Shown piece by piece: positions 1-7,185 of a DNA stretch of 38,353 bases (position 1 is the first letter of the stretch; every line of letters begins with the position of its first letter). The DNA is from Sulfitobacter sp. (lineage in GTDB: Bacteria; Pseudomonadota; Alphaproteobacteria; Rhodobacterales; Rhodobacteraceae). The stretch covers positions 1 to 38,353 of the forward strand of contig JAQXCD010000044.1 of NCBI GenBank assembly GCA_029252045.1. Reading direction: 5' to 3'. A program made the translations under genes and the position numbers. A model generated the notes under the pieces. It was not told where the DNA came from and did no database searches. It saw only the letters and a list, made by a program, of their open reading frames with translations.

Positions 1-342
1 ACAGAAACAGCCTCCGATGTGGCTACAGCAACCACAGAGGCAGCATCCGATGCCGCAACTGCTGCAACGGATACGGTAACAGCGACAACCGACGCAGCAA
101 CCGACACAGCGGCAGCAGCTACAGACACAGCGGCAGCAGCCACAGATGCGGCAAGCGGTTCCATGATGGAGTTGCTGACAGTTGACGGCTTTAACCTCGA
201 GAAAGTCACAACCATGCTGGAAGGCTCCGATTTGGGCGCAGTTCAGAAGACCATGTTGACTAACGGCCTGAAAGCCGCACAGGACAACCCTGATCTGCTG
301 AAATCCGCACTGGATGCGGTACGCCAAGCACTTGGCATGTAA
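1..342 (+). CDS. Ala/Thr/Asp-repeat protein, C-terminal part (partial)
   Basis: The reading frame is open to the first base of the window, so the gene starts upstream; a GTG at 19 lies inside the frame but is probably not the true start. The visible N-terminal half is a low-complexity stretch of Ala, Thr, Asp and Glu, including two near-exact 21-bp units encoding T-D-T-A-A-A-A. About 60 ordinary residues follow, starting near the Met-Met pair and rich in Leu, Lys and Asp, probably a small helical domain. I do not recognise a characterised family. The repeat suggests an extended spacer between an unseen N-terminus (possibly a membrane anchor) and the helical domain, which is inference. A strong terminator follows the stop directly. 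Confidence 0.6.
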   Translation, partial: TETASDVATATTEAASDAATAATDTVTATTDAATDTAAAATDTAAAATDAASGSMMELLTVDGFNLEKVTTMLEGSDLGAVQKTMLTNGLKAAQDNPDLLKSALDAVRQALGM

Positions 343-365
343 GCCATCCGGTTTACGCCGAAATC

Positions 366-395
366 AAAGCCGCTCCTTCGGGGGCGGCTTTTTTT
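366..395 (+). terminator. Rho-independent terminator
   Basis: An 11-bp stem (366-376 with 381-391, one G-T pair) closes a TTCG tetraloop and runs into seven T residues. It ends the repeat-protein gene. The A residues on its left side mean it can also act on the converging minus-strand protease gene that ends at 394. Confidence 0.9.
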
Positions 396-1074
396 ATGGG
401 GTGCGGTGAAAGTTGATGTTGGTCTGCGTGCCCAGTACCTGCCAAAGACACAGCGCAATGACCCCCAGACTGATCACCAGCCACAGCCCACCCCATAGCA
501 CTGTGGGGCCGCCAAACTCTGCCGCTAGCATATAGGCATCCGAGCGTTGGCCGGCGCGGGCGATCGTGTCGTCGAAAATGTCGTAGGGCACATAGATCAG
601 GCTGCTGAGGCCAATCACCCGCAAGACCATATCATTGGCGCCATGGCCCAGAAAACGCGCCATGCCCAGCAAGGCCAACCCGGTCGCCAGACAAAAAACC
701 GCTGCAAACAGATCGCGTATATACAGGGCCGTGACGGCCAGCATCACCGCGCCCAGCAGGGCGGTCACAGCCCTGTCTGCGGTGCTGCGCAAGGCCAGCA
801 GCAACAGGGCCGCACCCAAGAGCAGGGATCCCAGATACCCCGCTGACAGAATTGCAAACCGGCTGCCGCCGCGTGTAATGGCAAAGCCGCCTTGGTCGGA
901 GGATAGCGATATCTGTTCGACCGATCCGCCCGTCAGCCACGCGGCAATGGCATGAGACAGCTCATGCAGGAAAACGATCAGAATTTTCAGCGGCACAACA
1001 ACAGGCGTTTGCCATAGGGCAAAGACAAGGGCGGTAAGGGCCAGCAACTGCCAGTGGGATTTGATGAAACTCAT
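394..1074 (-). CDS. M50-type (M50B-like) membrane metalloprotease
   Basis: A 226-residue, very hydrophobic protein with several predicted membrane helices. The second helix carries the zinc-protease motif HELSH (about residues 38-42), the hallmark of site-2-protease-like M50 peptidases. The rest resembles the short M50B-like group found in many bacteria, whose substrates are mostly unknown. By family knowledge it would cleave within or next to membrane segments; a role in regulated proteolysis is only inference. It is transcribed towards the terminator at 366-395 and is separated from fpr by about 55 bp containing a hairpin. The start ATG at 1074 is followed at once by a short polar stretch and the first helix, as expected. 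Confidence 0.75.
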   Translation of the reverse strand: MSFIKSHWQLLALTALVFALWQTPVVVPLKILIVFLHELSHAIAAWLTGGSVEQISLSSDQGGFAITRGGSRFAILSAGYLGSLLLGAALLLLALRSTADRAVTALLGAVMLAVTALYIRDLFAAVFCLATGLALLGMARFLGHGANDMVLRVIGLSSLIYVPYDIFDDTIARAGQRSDAYMLAAEFGGPTVLWGGLWLVISLGVIALCLWQVLGTQTNINFHRTP

Positions 1075-1091
1075 CCCTCGATCACGCAGTA

Positions 1092-1121
1092 CGGCGCTGC
1101 AAATGTCAATTCACAGCGCCG
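1092..1121 (-). terminator. Hairpin after fpr, possible weak terminator
   Basis: A perfect 8-bp inverted repeat (1092-1099 with 1114-1121) with a 14-nt loop lies just past the fpr stop. No T-run follows on either strand, so it may be an mRNA 3' structure and not a true intrinsic terminator. Confidence 0.35.
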
Positions 1122-1129
1122 CGTGGTGT

Positions 1130-1978
1130 TCAGCCTACAAACGCTTTTTCAACAACATAGTGCTTGGGGTCGGAGTTAGCGCCTTCTTGAAGGCCAAAGC
1201 CTTCCATGATCGCCTTGATATCGGTGTTCAGACCCATAGAGCCGCAGACCATCGCGCGGTCTGTCTCGACGTTGATCCCGTCAATGCCCAGATCACGGAA
1301 CACGGTGCCGTCTTTCAGCAGGTCGGTGATGCGGCCCATCTTGGGAGATGCCTCACGCGTGGTGGTCGGGTAATAGCGGATCTTGGCCAGATTCTCGGCA
1401 CCGATCAGTTCCTGCATCATCTCGTCGGCCAGCAGGTCGTCGATCAGCTGTTTCGAATACTCCAGTTCCGCCACATCGCGGCAGGTGTGGGTGATGACCA
1501 CTTCGTCGAACTTTTCATAGGTTTCCGGATCACGCAGCAGGCTGGCGAAGGGGGCAAAGCCCGTACCTGTGGCGAAAAACCAGATGCGTTTGCCGGGCAG
1601 CAGCGCGTCATGCACCAATGTACCGACGGGCTTGGGGCGCAGGATTATCTCGTCGCCGACCTTGATGTGTTGCAGGCGCGATGTCAGAGGGCCGTCCTGT
1701 ACCTTGATGGAATAGAACTCCAGCTCTTCGTCCCATGAGGGCGAGGCGATGGAATAGGCGCGCAACAGCGGTTTCACCTTGCCGGTATCCGGGTTCGGAT
1801 CGCCCATCAGGCCGATCATCACAAACTCGCCCGAGCGGAACCGCAGGGAGGCGGGCCGCGTCACACGGAAGGAGAACAGCCGGTCCGTCCAATGGGTCAC
1901 GGCAGTCACTGTTTGTGCATCGGGCAGGGTGGGGACGGCTTTGGCGGTATCTGTGGTCACTGGGCTTTGCTCGGTCAT
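1130..1978 (-). CDS. fpr: Ferredoxin/flavodoxin-NADP+ reductase
   Basis: A 282-residue bacterial FAD-dependent NADP reductase that passes electrons between NADPH and ferredoxin or flavodoxin. The FAD-binding motif RAYSIASP (about residue 90) and the nucleotide-domain motif GTGFAPF are clear. The protein ends EKAFVG, so it continues past the usual terminal aromatic residue, as in other alphaproteobacterial reductases. I chose the ATG at 1978 because the reading frame upstream of it does not resemble the family. It follows the sulfite-reduction genes on the same strand, 95 bp after the DUF934 gene. That suggests it supplies electrons to the siroheme sulfite reductase, since no CysJ flavoprotein is present. 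It may have its own promoter, because a palindrome lies in the gap. Confidence 0.92.
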   Translation of the reverse strand: MTEQSPVTTDTAKAVPTLPDAQTVTAVTHWTDRLFSFRVTRPASLRFRSGEFVMIGLMGDPNPDTGKVKPLLRAYSIASPSWDEELEFYSIKVQDGPLTSRLQHIKVGDEIILRPKPVGTLVHDALLPGKRIWFFATGTGFAPFASLLRDPETYEKFDEVVITHTCRDVAELEYSKQLIDDLLADEMMQELIGAENLAKIRYYPTTTREASPKMGRITDLLKDGTVFRDLGIDGINVETDRAMVCGSMGLNTDIKAIMEGFGLQEGANSDPKHYVVEKAFVG

Positions 1979-2028
1979 GATTTCTCCGCAGAGCCATGCT
2001 CCGCAGTCCTTTTCTAGACAGGGGGAAG

Positions 2029-2045
2029 AGCGCATACAATGCGCT
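2029..2045. promoter_or_regulatory. 17-bp palindrome upstream of fpr
   Basis: AGCGCAT and ATGCGCT form perfect 7-bp arms around ACA, centred about 59 bp upstream of the fpr start. It may be an operator for separate control of fpr, or a hairpin in the operon transcript. No T-run follows it, so a terminator is unlikely. Confidence 0.45.
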
Positions 2046-2073
2046 GGATCAAATTGGGGGGCAGTTGCGTAAA

Positions 2074-2475
2074 TTAGCCGCGCAAGCGGGCCTGATAGTT
2101 ATGGGCCTGCCAGTCCGCGCGGAACTGCCATTGGTCTGCGGGTTGGCGGGCGGCCAGTGCGTCGTCAATCTCGACCTCGTCAAACCCTGCGCGCCGCGCC
2201 ATGGCGTATTGATCGGCCAGCACATGACCGCGGGCGCGCAGGCGGCCCGTGTAGCCGCGCAGCCGCAACGCGCGCGCGATGGTAAATCCGCGCCCGTCCG
2301 CAGAGGAGGGGAAATCGATCCGTATCATTTTCACAGCCGCCGTCAGCGTCACATTTTCGGGCTGCGTATCCGACGGCAGATCAAGCGCTACGCAATCATT
2401 CGCGGCGCCATCCTTGCAGAAACCTGTGGTCCAGTCGTCCGCGTGAAATCCGCTATCGTTTACAAGTACAGTCAT
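2074..2475 (-). CDS. DUF934 family protein of the cys operon
   Basis: A 133-residue soluble protein of the DUF934 family, which is almost always found beside siroheme sulfite reductase and CysH. The conserved core is visible around IDFPSSADGRGFT, followed by an arginine-rich stretch and a C-terminal acidic and aromatic segment. No catalytic residues are established for the family. Its start overlaps the cysH stop in an ATGA arrangement, so the two are translationally coupled. That supports a role in sulfate or sulfite reduction, perhaps as an accessory subunit or maturation factor, which is inference from context. Confidence 0.85.
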   Translation of the reverse strand: MTVLVNDSGFHADDWTTGFCKDGAANDCVALDLPSDTQPENVTLTAAVKMIRIDFPSSADGRGFTIARALRLRGYTGRLRARGHVLADQYAMARRAGFDEVEIDDALAARQPADQWQFRADWQAHNYQARLRG

Positions 2476-3191
2476 GTTGTCGCTCCTGTTCGCACCATTT
2501 TACCGTTCACAAAATGGATGCCGCATTCGTCTTTTTCCTGTCCGCGCCAACGGCCCGAGCGCGGGTCTTCGCCGGCCGCCACAGGTGTGGTGCAGGGCGC
2601 GCAGCCGATGGAAGGATATCCGCGCGCCACCAGCGGATGGCGGGGCAGGTTGTTTTCCGCGATGTATTCCTGCACATCATCGCGGCTCCAATGCGCCAGC
2701 GGGTTGACCTTGATCCGGCCTGTCGCCTCTTCCACCTCAAACGGGGGCAGATCGGCGCGCTGGCCGGATTGAAAGCGTTTGCGCCCTGTGATCCAGCCGT
2801 CAAACCCTGCCAGTGAACTGCTGAGAACTTGGGTCTTGCGCAGATCGCAGCAGGCATCCGGATCACGCAGGTGCAGGGTGTCATCGGGGTCCGCAGCGGT
2901 ATCCGCACGGATCACTTGCACACGGCGCAGGCCCAACTGCCGTGCCACATCACGCTGATAGCTCAGCGTTTCTGGAAACAGCAGCATCGTGTCGATAAAC
3001 AGAACCTGAACATCAGGCTGCACGGTGGCCGCAAGATGCAGCAACGCGACACTCTCCGCGCCAAAGCTGGAGACCAGCGCCAGATTGGGCGCGGCAGCAA
3101 AGGCATGGCGCAGCACATCTGCCGCCGCGTGATGCCTGAGCTTGGTGTTCAATGCATTGACGCGCGCGATCAGTGGATCATCAAGCGGCAT
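2472..3191 (-). CDS. cysH: Adenylyl-sulfate (APS/PAPS) reductase
   Basis: A 239-residue thioredoxin-dependent reductase that converts adenylyl sulfate to sulfite and AMP in assimilatory sulfur metabolism. Two cysteine pairs, CC in DACCDLRK and CAPC in the second half, are the ligands of the [4Fe-4S] cluster found in APS-type enzymes. PAPS-only enzymes of the E. coli kind lack them. The C-terminal ECGIH contains the catalytic cysteine. The ATG at 3191 is chosen because the product then begins close to the family start; it overlaps the end of cysI by 11 bp. ATGA coupling joins it to the DUF934 gene. Substrate preference (APS over PAPS) is inferred from the cluster cysteines. Confidence 0.93.
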   Translation of the reverse strand: MPLDDPLIARVNALNTKLRHHAAADVLRHAFAAAPNLALVSSFGAESVALLHLAATVQPDVQVLFIDTMLLFPETLSYQRDVARQLGLRRVQVIRADTAADPDDTLHLRDPDACCDLRKTQVLSSSLAGFDGWITGRKRFQSGQRADLPPFEVEEATGRIKVNPLAHWSRDDVQEYIAENNLPRHPLVARGYPSIGCAPCTTPVAAGEDPRSGRWRGQEKDECGIHFVNGKMVRTGATT

Positions 3192-4845
3192 TTGCCTTTT
3201 CCTCCGGATAAAGCGCCGCCTTGAACGGGGCAAGGCCCAGACGGCGGTACGCTTGCAAAAACGTCTCTGCCCGCTCTGTGCGCAGGTCAAGGTAGGCCAT
3301 CACAATCCGCTCGATCGCGGGGATGATGTCATCCGCCGAAAAACCGGGGCCTGCACGCTCGCCAATTGTTGCGTCTTCTGTGCCGTCACCACCCAGCGTG
3401 ATCTGATAGCTTTCCACCCCCGCTCGGTCGAGGCCAAGGATGCCGATGTGGCCCACATGGTGATGCCCGCAGGCATTGATGCAGCCCGAGATTTTGATCT
3501 TGAGCGGACCTACGTCATGCTCCAGCTTCAGGTCGTCAAACCGCGTGGCAATCTCTTGCGCAATCGGGATAGAGCGGGCGGTGGCCAGCGCGCAGTAATC
3601 CATGCCGGGGCAGGCGATGATATCGCTGATCAGGCCGATGTTGGCGGTGCCAAGGCCCGCAGCTTTCAGGCGCGCATGAACCGCTGGCAGGTCCGCGCGG
3701 TGCACATGCGGCAGGATCACGTTCTGCTCGTGACTGATCCGCAGCTCGTCATGGCCGTATTGCGCGGCCAGCTCTGCCATCACGCGCATCTGCGCCGATG
3801 TTGCATCGCCGGGCGTGGCACCGTGGGCTTTTAGCGAGATTGAGACAATCGCATAGCCCTCCGCACGGTGGGCGCTGAGGTTGGTATCAGCCCAGGCGCG
3901 AAACACCGGATCAGCAGCATAGGCGGCGTCATAGGCGTCCAGCGGTGCGGTTTTGAACGCGGGCAGGGCAAAATCCGCCTCGATACGCGCCAGCATTTGC
4001 TGGTCAACGCCGGTGAACTGCGGGCGGATCAGCGCATAACGCGCATCCACACGGGCGCGAATATCCTCGATGCCGTTCTCATGCACAGTGATCTTGATCC
4101 GTGCTTTGTATTTATTATCGCGGCGGCCCAACAGGTTATAGACGCTGACAATCGCCTCCAGCGTCGGCAGCAGATCATCGGAGGCCACAAAATCATACAG
4201 GACCTTACCGATCATCGGGGTGCGCCCCAAACCACCACCGACAATCACTTCATAACCGCGCACACCATCACGCTCGACGATCTGAAGGCCGATGTCATGG
4301 GCTTTCAGCACCGCACGGTCGTGAGTAGCGCCGGAAACGGCGACCTTGAATTTCCGCGGCAGGAACTGGAACTCCGGATGGTCGGTGGACCATTGGCGGA
4401 TCAGCTCGGCCACGGGGCGCGGATCGGCGATCTCGTCCGCCGCAGCGCCTGCGAAATGGTCCGCTGTGACATTGCGGATGGTGTTACCAGAGGTCTGGAT
4501 CGCGTGCATATCCACTTCGGCCAAAGCATCCAGCATGTCCGGCACATCGCGCAACTCGGGCCAGTTGTACTGGATGTTCTGGCGGGTGGTGAAATGGCCA
4601 TAGCCCTTGTCCCACTTGTCCGCGATCTCCGCCAGCTTGTGCATCTGGGCGCCGTTCAGCGTGCCGTAAGGGATTGCCACCCGCAGCATATAGGCGTGCA
4701 GTTGCAGGTAGAGACCATTCATCAGGCGCAGGGGTTTGAACTCGTCCTCGGTGAGGCTGCCGTCAATCCGCCGCTCTACCTGAGCGCGGAACTGTGCGTT
4801 GCGGGCATTGATGAAATTGCTGTCAAAATCAGTATAGGCGTACAT
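3181..4845 (-). CDS. cysI: Siroheme sulfite (nitrite/sulfite) reductase
   Basis: A 554-residue hemoprotein that reduces sulfite to sulfide with six electrons. It has the duplicated ferredoxin-like and siroheme-binding halves of the nitrite/sulfite reductase family. The coupled [4Fe-4S]-siroheme ligands are visible as two cysteine pairs: C-x5-C in ACPGMDYC and C-x3-C in CINAC, about 40 residues apart. Its neighbours (cysG, cysH) argue for sulfite and not nitrite. The start overlaps the DUF2849 stop by one base (TAATG). Because no CysJ partner is present, electrons probably come from ferredoxin or flavodoxin through the Fpr encoded at the end of the operon. Confidence 0.93.
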   Translation of the reverse strand: MYAYTDFDSNFINARNAQFRAQVERRIDGSLTEDEFKPLRLMNGLYLQLHAYMLRVAIPYGTLNGAQMHKLAEIADKWDKGYGHFTTRQNIQYNWPELRDVPDMLDALAEVDMHAIQTSGNTIRNVTADHFAGAAADEIADPRPVAELIRQWSTDHPEFQFLPRKFKVAVSGATHDRAVLKAHDIGLQIVERDGVRGYEVIVGGGLGRTPMIGKVLYDFVASDDLLPTLEAIVSVYNLLGRRDNKYKARIKITVHENGIEDIRARVDARYALIRPQFTGVDQQMLARIEADFALPAFKTAPLDAYDAAYAADPVFRAWADTNLSAHRAEGYAIVSISLKAHGATPGDATSAQMRVMAELAAQYGHDELRISHEQNVILPHVHRADLPAVHARLKAAGLGTANIGLISDIIACPGMDYCALATARSIPIAQEIATRFDDLKLEHDVGPLKIKISGCINACGHHHVGHIGILGLDRAGVESYQITLGGDGTEDATIGERAGPGFSADDIIPAIERIVMAYLDLRTERAETFLQAYRRLGLAPFKAALYPEEKANAA

Positions 4846-5138
4846 TATGCGTGCTCCTGCTTGCCATGGGCATAATTGGAGGGGCCGGTGGCGCGGAACG
4901 CCTCGCGGAAATGGGTGGTGCAGATGCCTTGCGCGGTGTCCACAGGGATGAGGTAGACGCCGACAACTTCGGCAGCCTGTGCACTTGCCTCCAGCAGGCG
5001 GATGTCTGCATCAGCCTCGTCACTCAGCACTTCGGCCTGTGCGAGGTCACGGACCCATGTCTCGCCCCGTAGATAGACAACATCGCCTTTGAGCAGGTCA
5101 TTGGCGGTGATCACGGAGGGTTTGAACGCTTTTGCCAT
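4845..5138 (-). CDS. DUF2849 family protein of the cys operon
   Basis: A 97-residue protein of the DUF2849 family, found in alphaproteobacteria between cysG and cysI. The visible features are a small beta-rich N-terminal half with the motif GDVVYL followed by a tryptophan and an acidic middle. The C-terminus is enriched in His and Lys. Both ends are coupled to its neighbours through one-base TAATG overlaps, so it is made in step with CysG and CysI. No biochemical function is established. A role in delivering siroheme or assembling the sulfite reductase would fit the position but is only a guess. Confidence 0.85.
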   Translation of the reverse strand: MAKAFKPSVITANDLLKGDVVYLRGETWVRDLAQAEVLSDEADADIRLLEASAQAAEVVGVYLIPVDTAQGICTTHFREAFRATGPSNYAHGKQEHA

Positions 5139-6547
5139 TATGCAAATTCCTCGAGTTTGAGTGTTGTGACATTCAGGGAAGGGGCGGCAGCCAGTGCCGC
5201 GCGCGGTGCAAGCCCCAGAAAGGTCAGCGCGGGGCCGGACACATTTGCGGCCTCCAACGCGGCGGGCAGGGCGGCCAGTGTTGTCTCCAAAACGCGCTGG
5301 TCGGGGCGGCTGGCGTTCTCGATCAGGGTCACAGGCGTGTGACGGTCCGCACCGTGCATCAGCAAACGGCCCTGAATGAACCGCGCGGATTTCTTGCCCA
5401 TATAGATTGCGGCAACTTCACCTGTCCGGGCCAGTGTGCGCCAGTCATGATCCGCAAAACCGCGGGTGTCGTGGCCTGTCAAAAACCGCACAGAGGCATT
5501 GCGCCCGCGCTTGGTCATGCTCTGCCCGATGGCGGCAACGGCGGCAGAGGCGGAGGTAATGCCAGGCACGATGTGCCAGCCGATGCCATGGGCGTCCACT
5601 GCGTCAATCTCTTCATCCAGACGACCGAATACGGTGGCATCGCCGGATTTCAGCCGGACCACCTGCGCGCCGGTCTTGGCGTGTTCGACCAGCAGGGCAT
5701 TGATATGGTCCTGCGAGGTGGAAGGGCCAAAGCCCTCTTTGCCCACGTCGATCATCAGCGCTTCGCGGCGGGCGAGTTCGAGGATTTCGGGTGTGATCAG
5801 GCGATCGTAGATGACAACATCCGCCTCGTCCAAGGCGCGGCGGGCCTTGAGCGTCAGCAGCTCCGGATCACCGGGGCCGCCACCGACAAAGGCGATATGA
5901 CCTGCGCGGGCGGTTCTGGTTTGATGCTCGGCCAGCAGCGATTCCAGCGCAGGGCGGACGTGCTCTTCGCTTGCGCTCATCGCTTTGGGGCCTGCGTTGA
6001 AATAGTAATCCCGCCAGAAATCCCGCCGCGCACGGCCAAAGGGCAGCGCGTAGGACGCGCGGCGGAAGCTCTTGCCGATGCGCGCCAATGTGCCAAGGCT
6101 CTGTGGCAGGCGCGCTTCCAGATCGGCCTTGAGGGCGCGGGCCAGCACCGGAGCAGCGCCTTCGGTGCCGATGGCAATGGTGACGGGATCACGGTCCACA
6201 ATGGCAGGCGTAATAAACTGGCTGTCTTCAAGGTTGTCGACAATATTGACCAGCGCGCCACAGGTCATTGCCAGATGCGCCGTGCGTGCGTCTTCTGCGG
6301 CATCTTCATTCGCGCCGTAAAACAGCTTGGCGCAGACAGCATCGCCATAATCCATGGCGCGGGGTAACAGTGTCAGGCGTCCTTCATGGTGCCACTGCTC
6401 AATTTCGGACGCTGGTTTGGCCGCGAATACAGTAATCTTGGCGCGGGTTTTCATCAGCAGACGGAGCTTGGCCATGGCCGCATCGCCGCCACCGGATACG
6501 ATGATGCGTGCGGTTTGTGTGGCGATGAAGATCGGGAAGTGGTCCAT
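5138..6547 (-). CDS. cysG: Siroheme synthase
   Basis: A 469-residue fused enzyme making siroheme from uroporphyrinogen III. The N-terminal half is the NAD-dependent precorrin-2 dehydrogenase/ferrochelatase (glycine-rich ISGGG-type loop near residue 20). The C-terminal half is the SAM uroporphyrinogen methyltransferase, with the signatures VGGGPGDPELLTLKA and YDRLI and a later VPGITSA. The ATG at 6547 has a good ribosome site (AGAGGA) about 9 bases upstream; the longer frame upstream overlaps the promoter region. It is the first gene of the operon and supplies the cofactor for CysI. A 17-bp palindrome sits 27 bp upstream. Confidence 0.93.
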   Translation of the reverse strand: MDHFPIFIATQTARIIVSGGGDAAMAKLRLLMKTRAKITVFAAKPASEIEQWHHEGRLTLLPRAMDYGDAVCAKLFYGANEDAAEDARTAHLAMTCGALVNIVDNLEDSQFITPAIVDRDPVTIAIGTEGAAPVLARALKADLEARLPQSLGTLARIGKSFRRASYALPFGRARRDFWRDYYFNAGPKAMSASEEHVRPALESLLAEHQTRTARAGHIAFVGGGPGDPELLTLKARRALDEADVVIYDRLITPEILELARREALMIDVGKEGFGPSTSQDHINALLVEHAKTGAQVVRLKSGDATVFGRLDEEIDAVDAHGIGWHIVPGITSASAAVAAIGQSMTKRGRNASVRFLTGHDTRGFADHDWRTLARTGEVAAIYMGKKSARFIQGRLLMHGADRHTPVTLIENASRPDQRVLETTLAALPAALEAANVSGPALTFLGLAPRAALAAAPSLNVTTLKLEEFA

Positions 6548-6573
6548 GGCTGCGTTTCCTCTGCTGCTTGGAT

Positions 6574-6590
6574 ACAATATAGAATATTGT
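6574..6590. promoter_or_regulatory. 17-bp AT-rich palindrome between cysG and the Lrp gene
   Basis: ACAATAT and ATATTGT form perfect arms around AGA in the divergent cysG/lrp-like intergenic region. The AT-rich dyad of about 15-17 bp is the type of site bound by Lrp/AsnC proteins. It overlaps where the cysG promoter should lie. Binding by the neighbouring regulator is inferred. Confidence 0.6.
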
Positions 6591-6629
6591 TCTATCATTT
6601 TGCCATATGGCGCATTACATAAGGACATA

Positions 6630-6657
6630 TGTTCCATGTAGTTAAGTTTTTGGAACA
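6630..6657. promoter_or_regulatory. Inverted repeat upstream of the Lrp-like gene
   Basis: TGTTCC (6630-6635) and GGAACA (6652-6657) are perfect 6-bp arms separated by 16 bp. They lie 29-56 bp before the regulator start. This could be a second or autoregulatory site, but short arms this far apart can arise by chance. Confidence 0.35.
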
Positions 6658-6685
6658 GGTGTTTAGCAAACGGAAGGAAACCGGA

Positions 6686-7147
6686 ATGGCTGTCCGTATA
6701 GATGAGACTGACAGGAAAATTTTAGCGGCGTTGCAAAGGGATGCCAGCCAGTCGCTGGATGATATTGCCCGCGACGTGGGGTCCTCCAAGACGCCCGTCT
6801 GGAACCGGATTCGCAAAATGCGCGAGGCCGGCGTGATCGGGCAGCACACGGTTGTGCTGGATGCCGAAGCGTTGGGGCTGGAGGCCTGTTTCTTTGTGCT
6901 GATCCGCACATCCGAGCATGAAGCCGAATGGCAGGCGAAATTCCTCAAAGCCTTGCAAGACCGTCCTGAGGTGCAAGAGGCCCACCGTCTGGCGGGGGAT
7001 ATTGACTATATACTGAAGGTGCGTGTGGAGAACGCCCGCGCCTATGACCGCTTCTATCAGGCGCTGATATCAGAGGTGCGGGTGCATAACGTAACCGCAC
7101 TTCTGTCGATGGAGCAGATCAAATCCACCACCATGCTGCCTTTGTAG
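6686..7147 (+). CDS. Lrp/AsnC-family transcriptional regulator
   Basis: A 153-residue regulator with an N-terminal winged helix-turn-helix (DETDRKILAALQ followed by SKTPVWNRIRKM as recognition helix) and a C-terminal RAM ligand-binding domain. Such proteins form octamers and respond to amino acids. I chose the ATG at 6686, preceded by an AAGGAAA ribosome site, over an upstream ATG at 6629 in the same frame; the latter adds 19 residues not typical of the family and overlaps the regulatory region. It is divergent from the sulfite-reduction operon, which suggests that it controls that operon, perhaps in response to cysteine or another sulfur compound. No CysB-like regulator is visible in the window. 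Confidence 0.88.
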   Translation: MAVRIDETDRKILAALQRDASQSLDDIARDVGSSKTPVWNRIRKMREAGVIGQHTVVLDAEALGLEACFFVLIRTSEHEAEWQAKFLKALQDRPEVQEAHRLAGDIDYILKVRVENARAYDRFYQALISEVRVHNVTALLSMEQIKSTTMLPL

Positions 7148-7185
7148 TGCTGGCCAATGCCGTCTTGCGGTTCTAAATTGACGAC

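Noticed and set aside
1061..1738. Long plus-strand frame opposite fpr
   Set aside because: It is the antisense shadow of fpr, where high GC and codon bias keep the opposite strand open.
3868..4875. 335-codon plus-strand frame opposite cysI
   Set aside because: Antisense shadow of a gene with intact siroheme-cluster motifs; the product resembles nothing.
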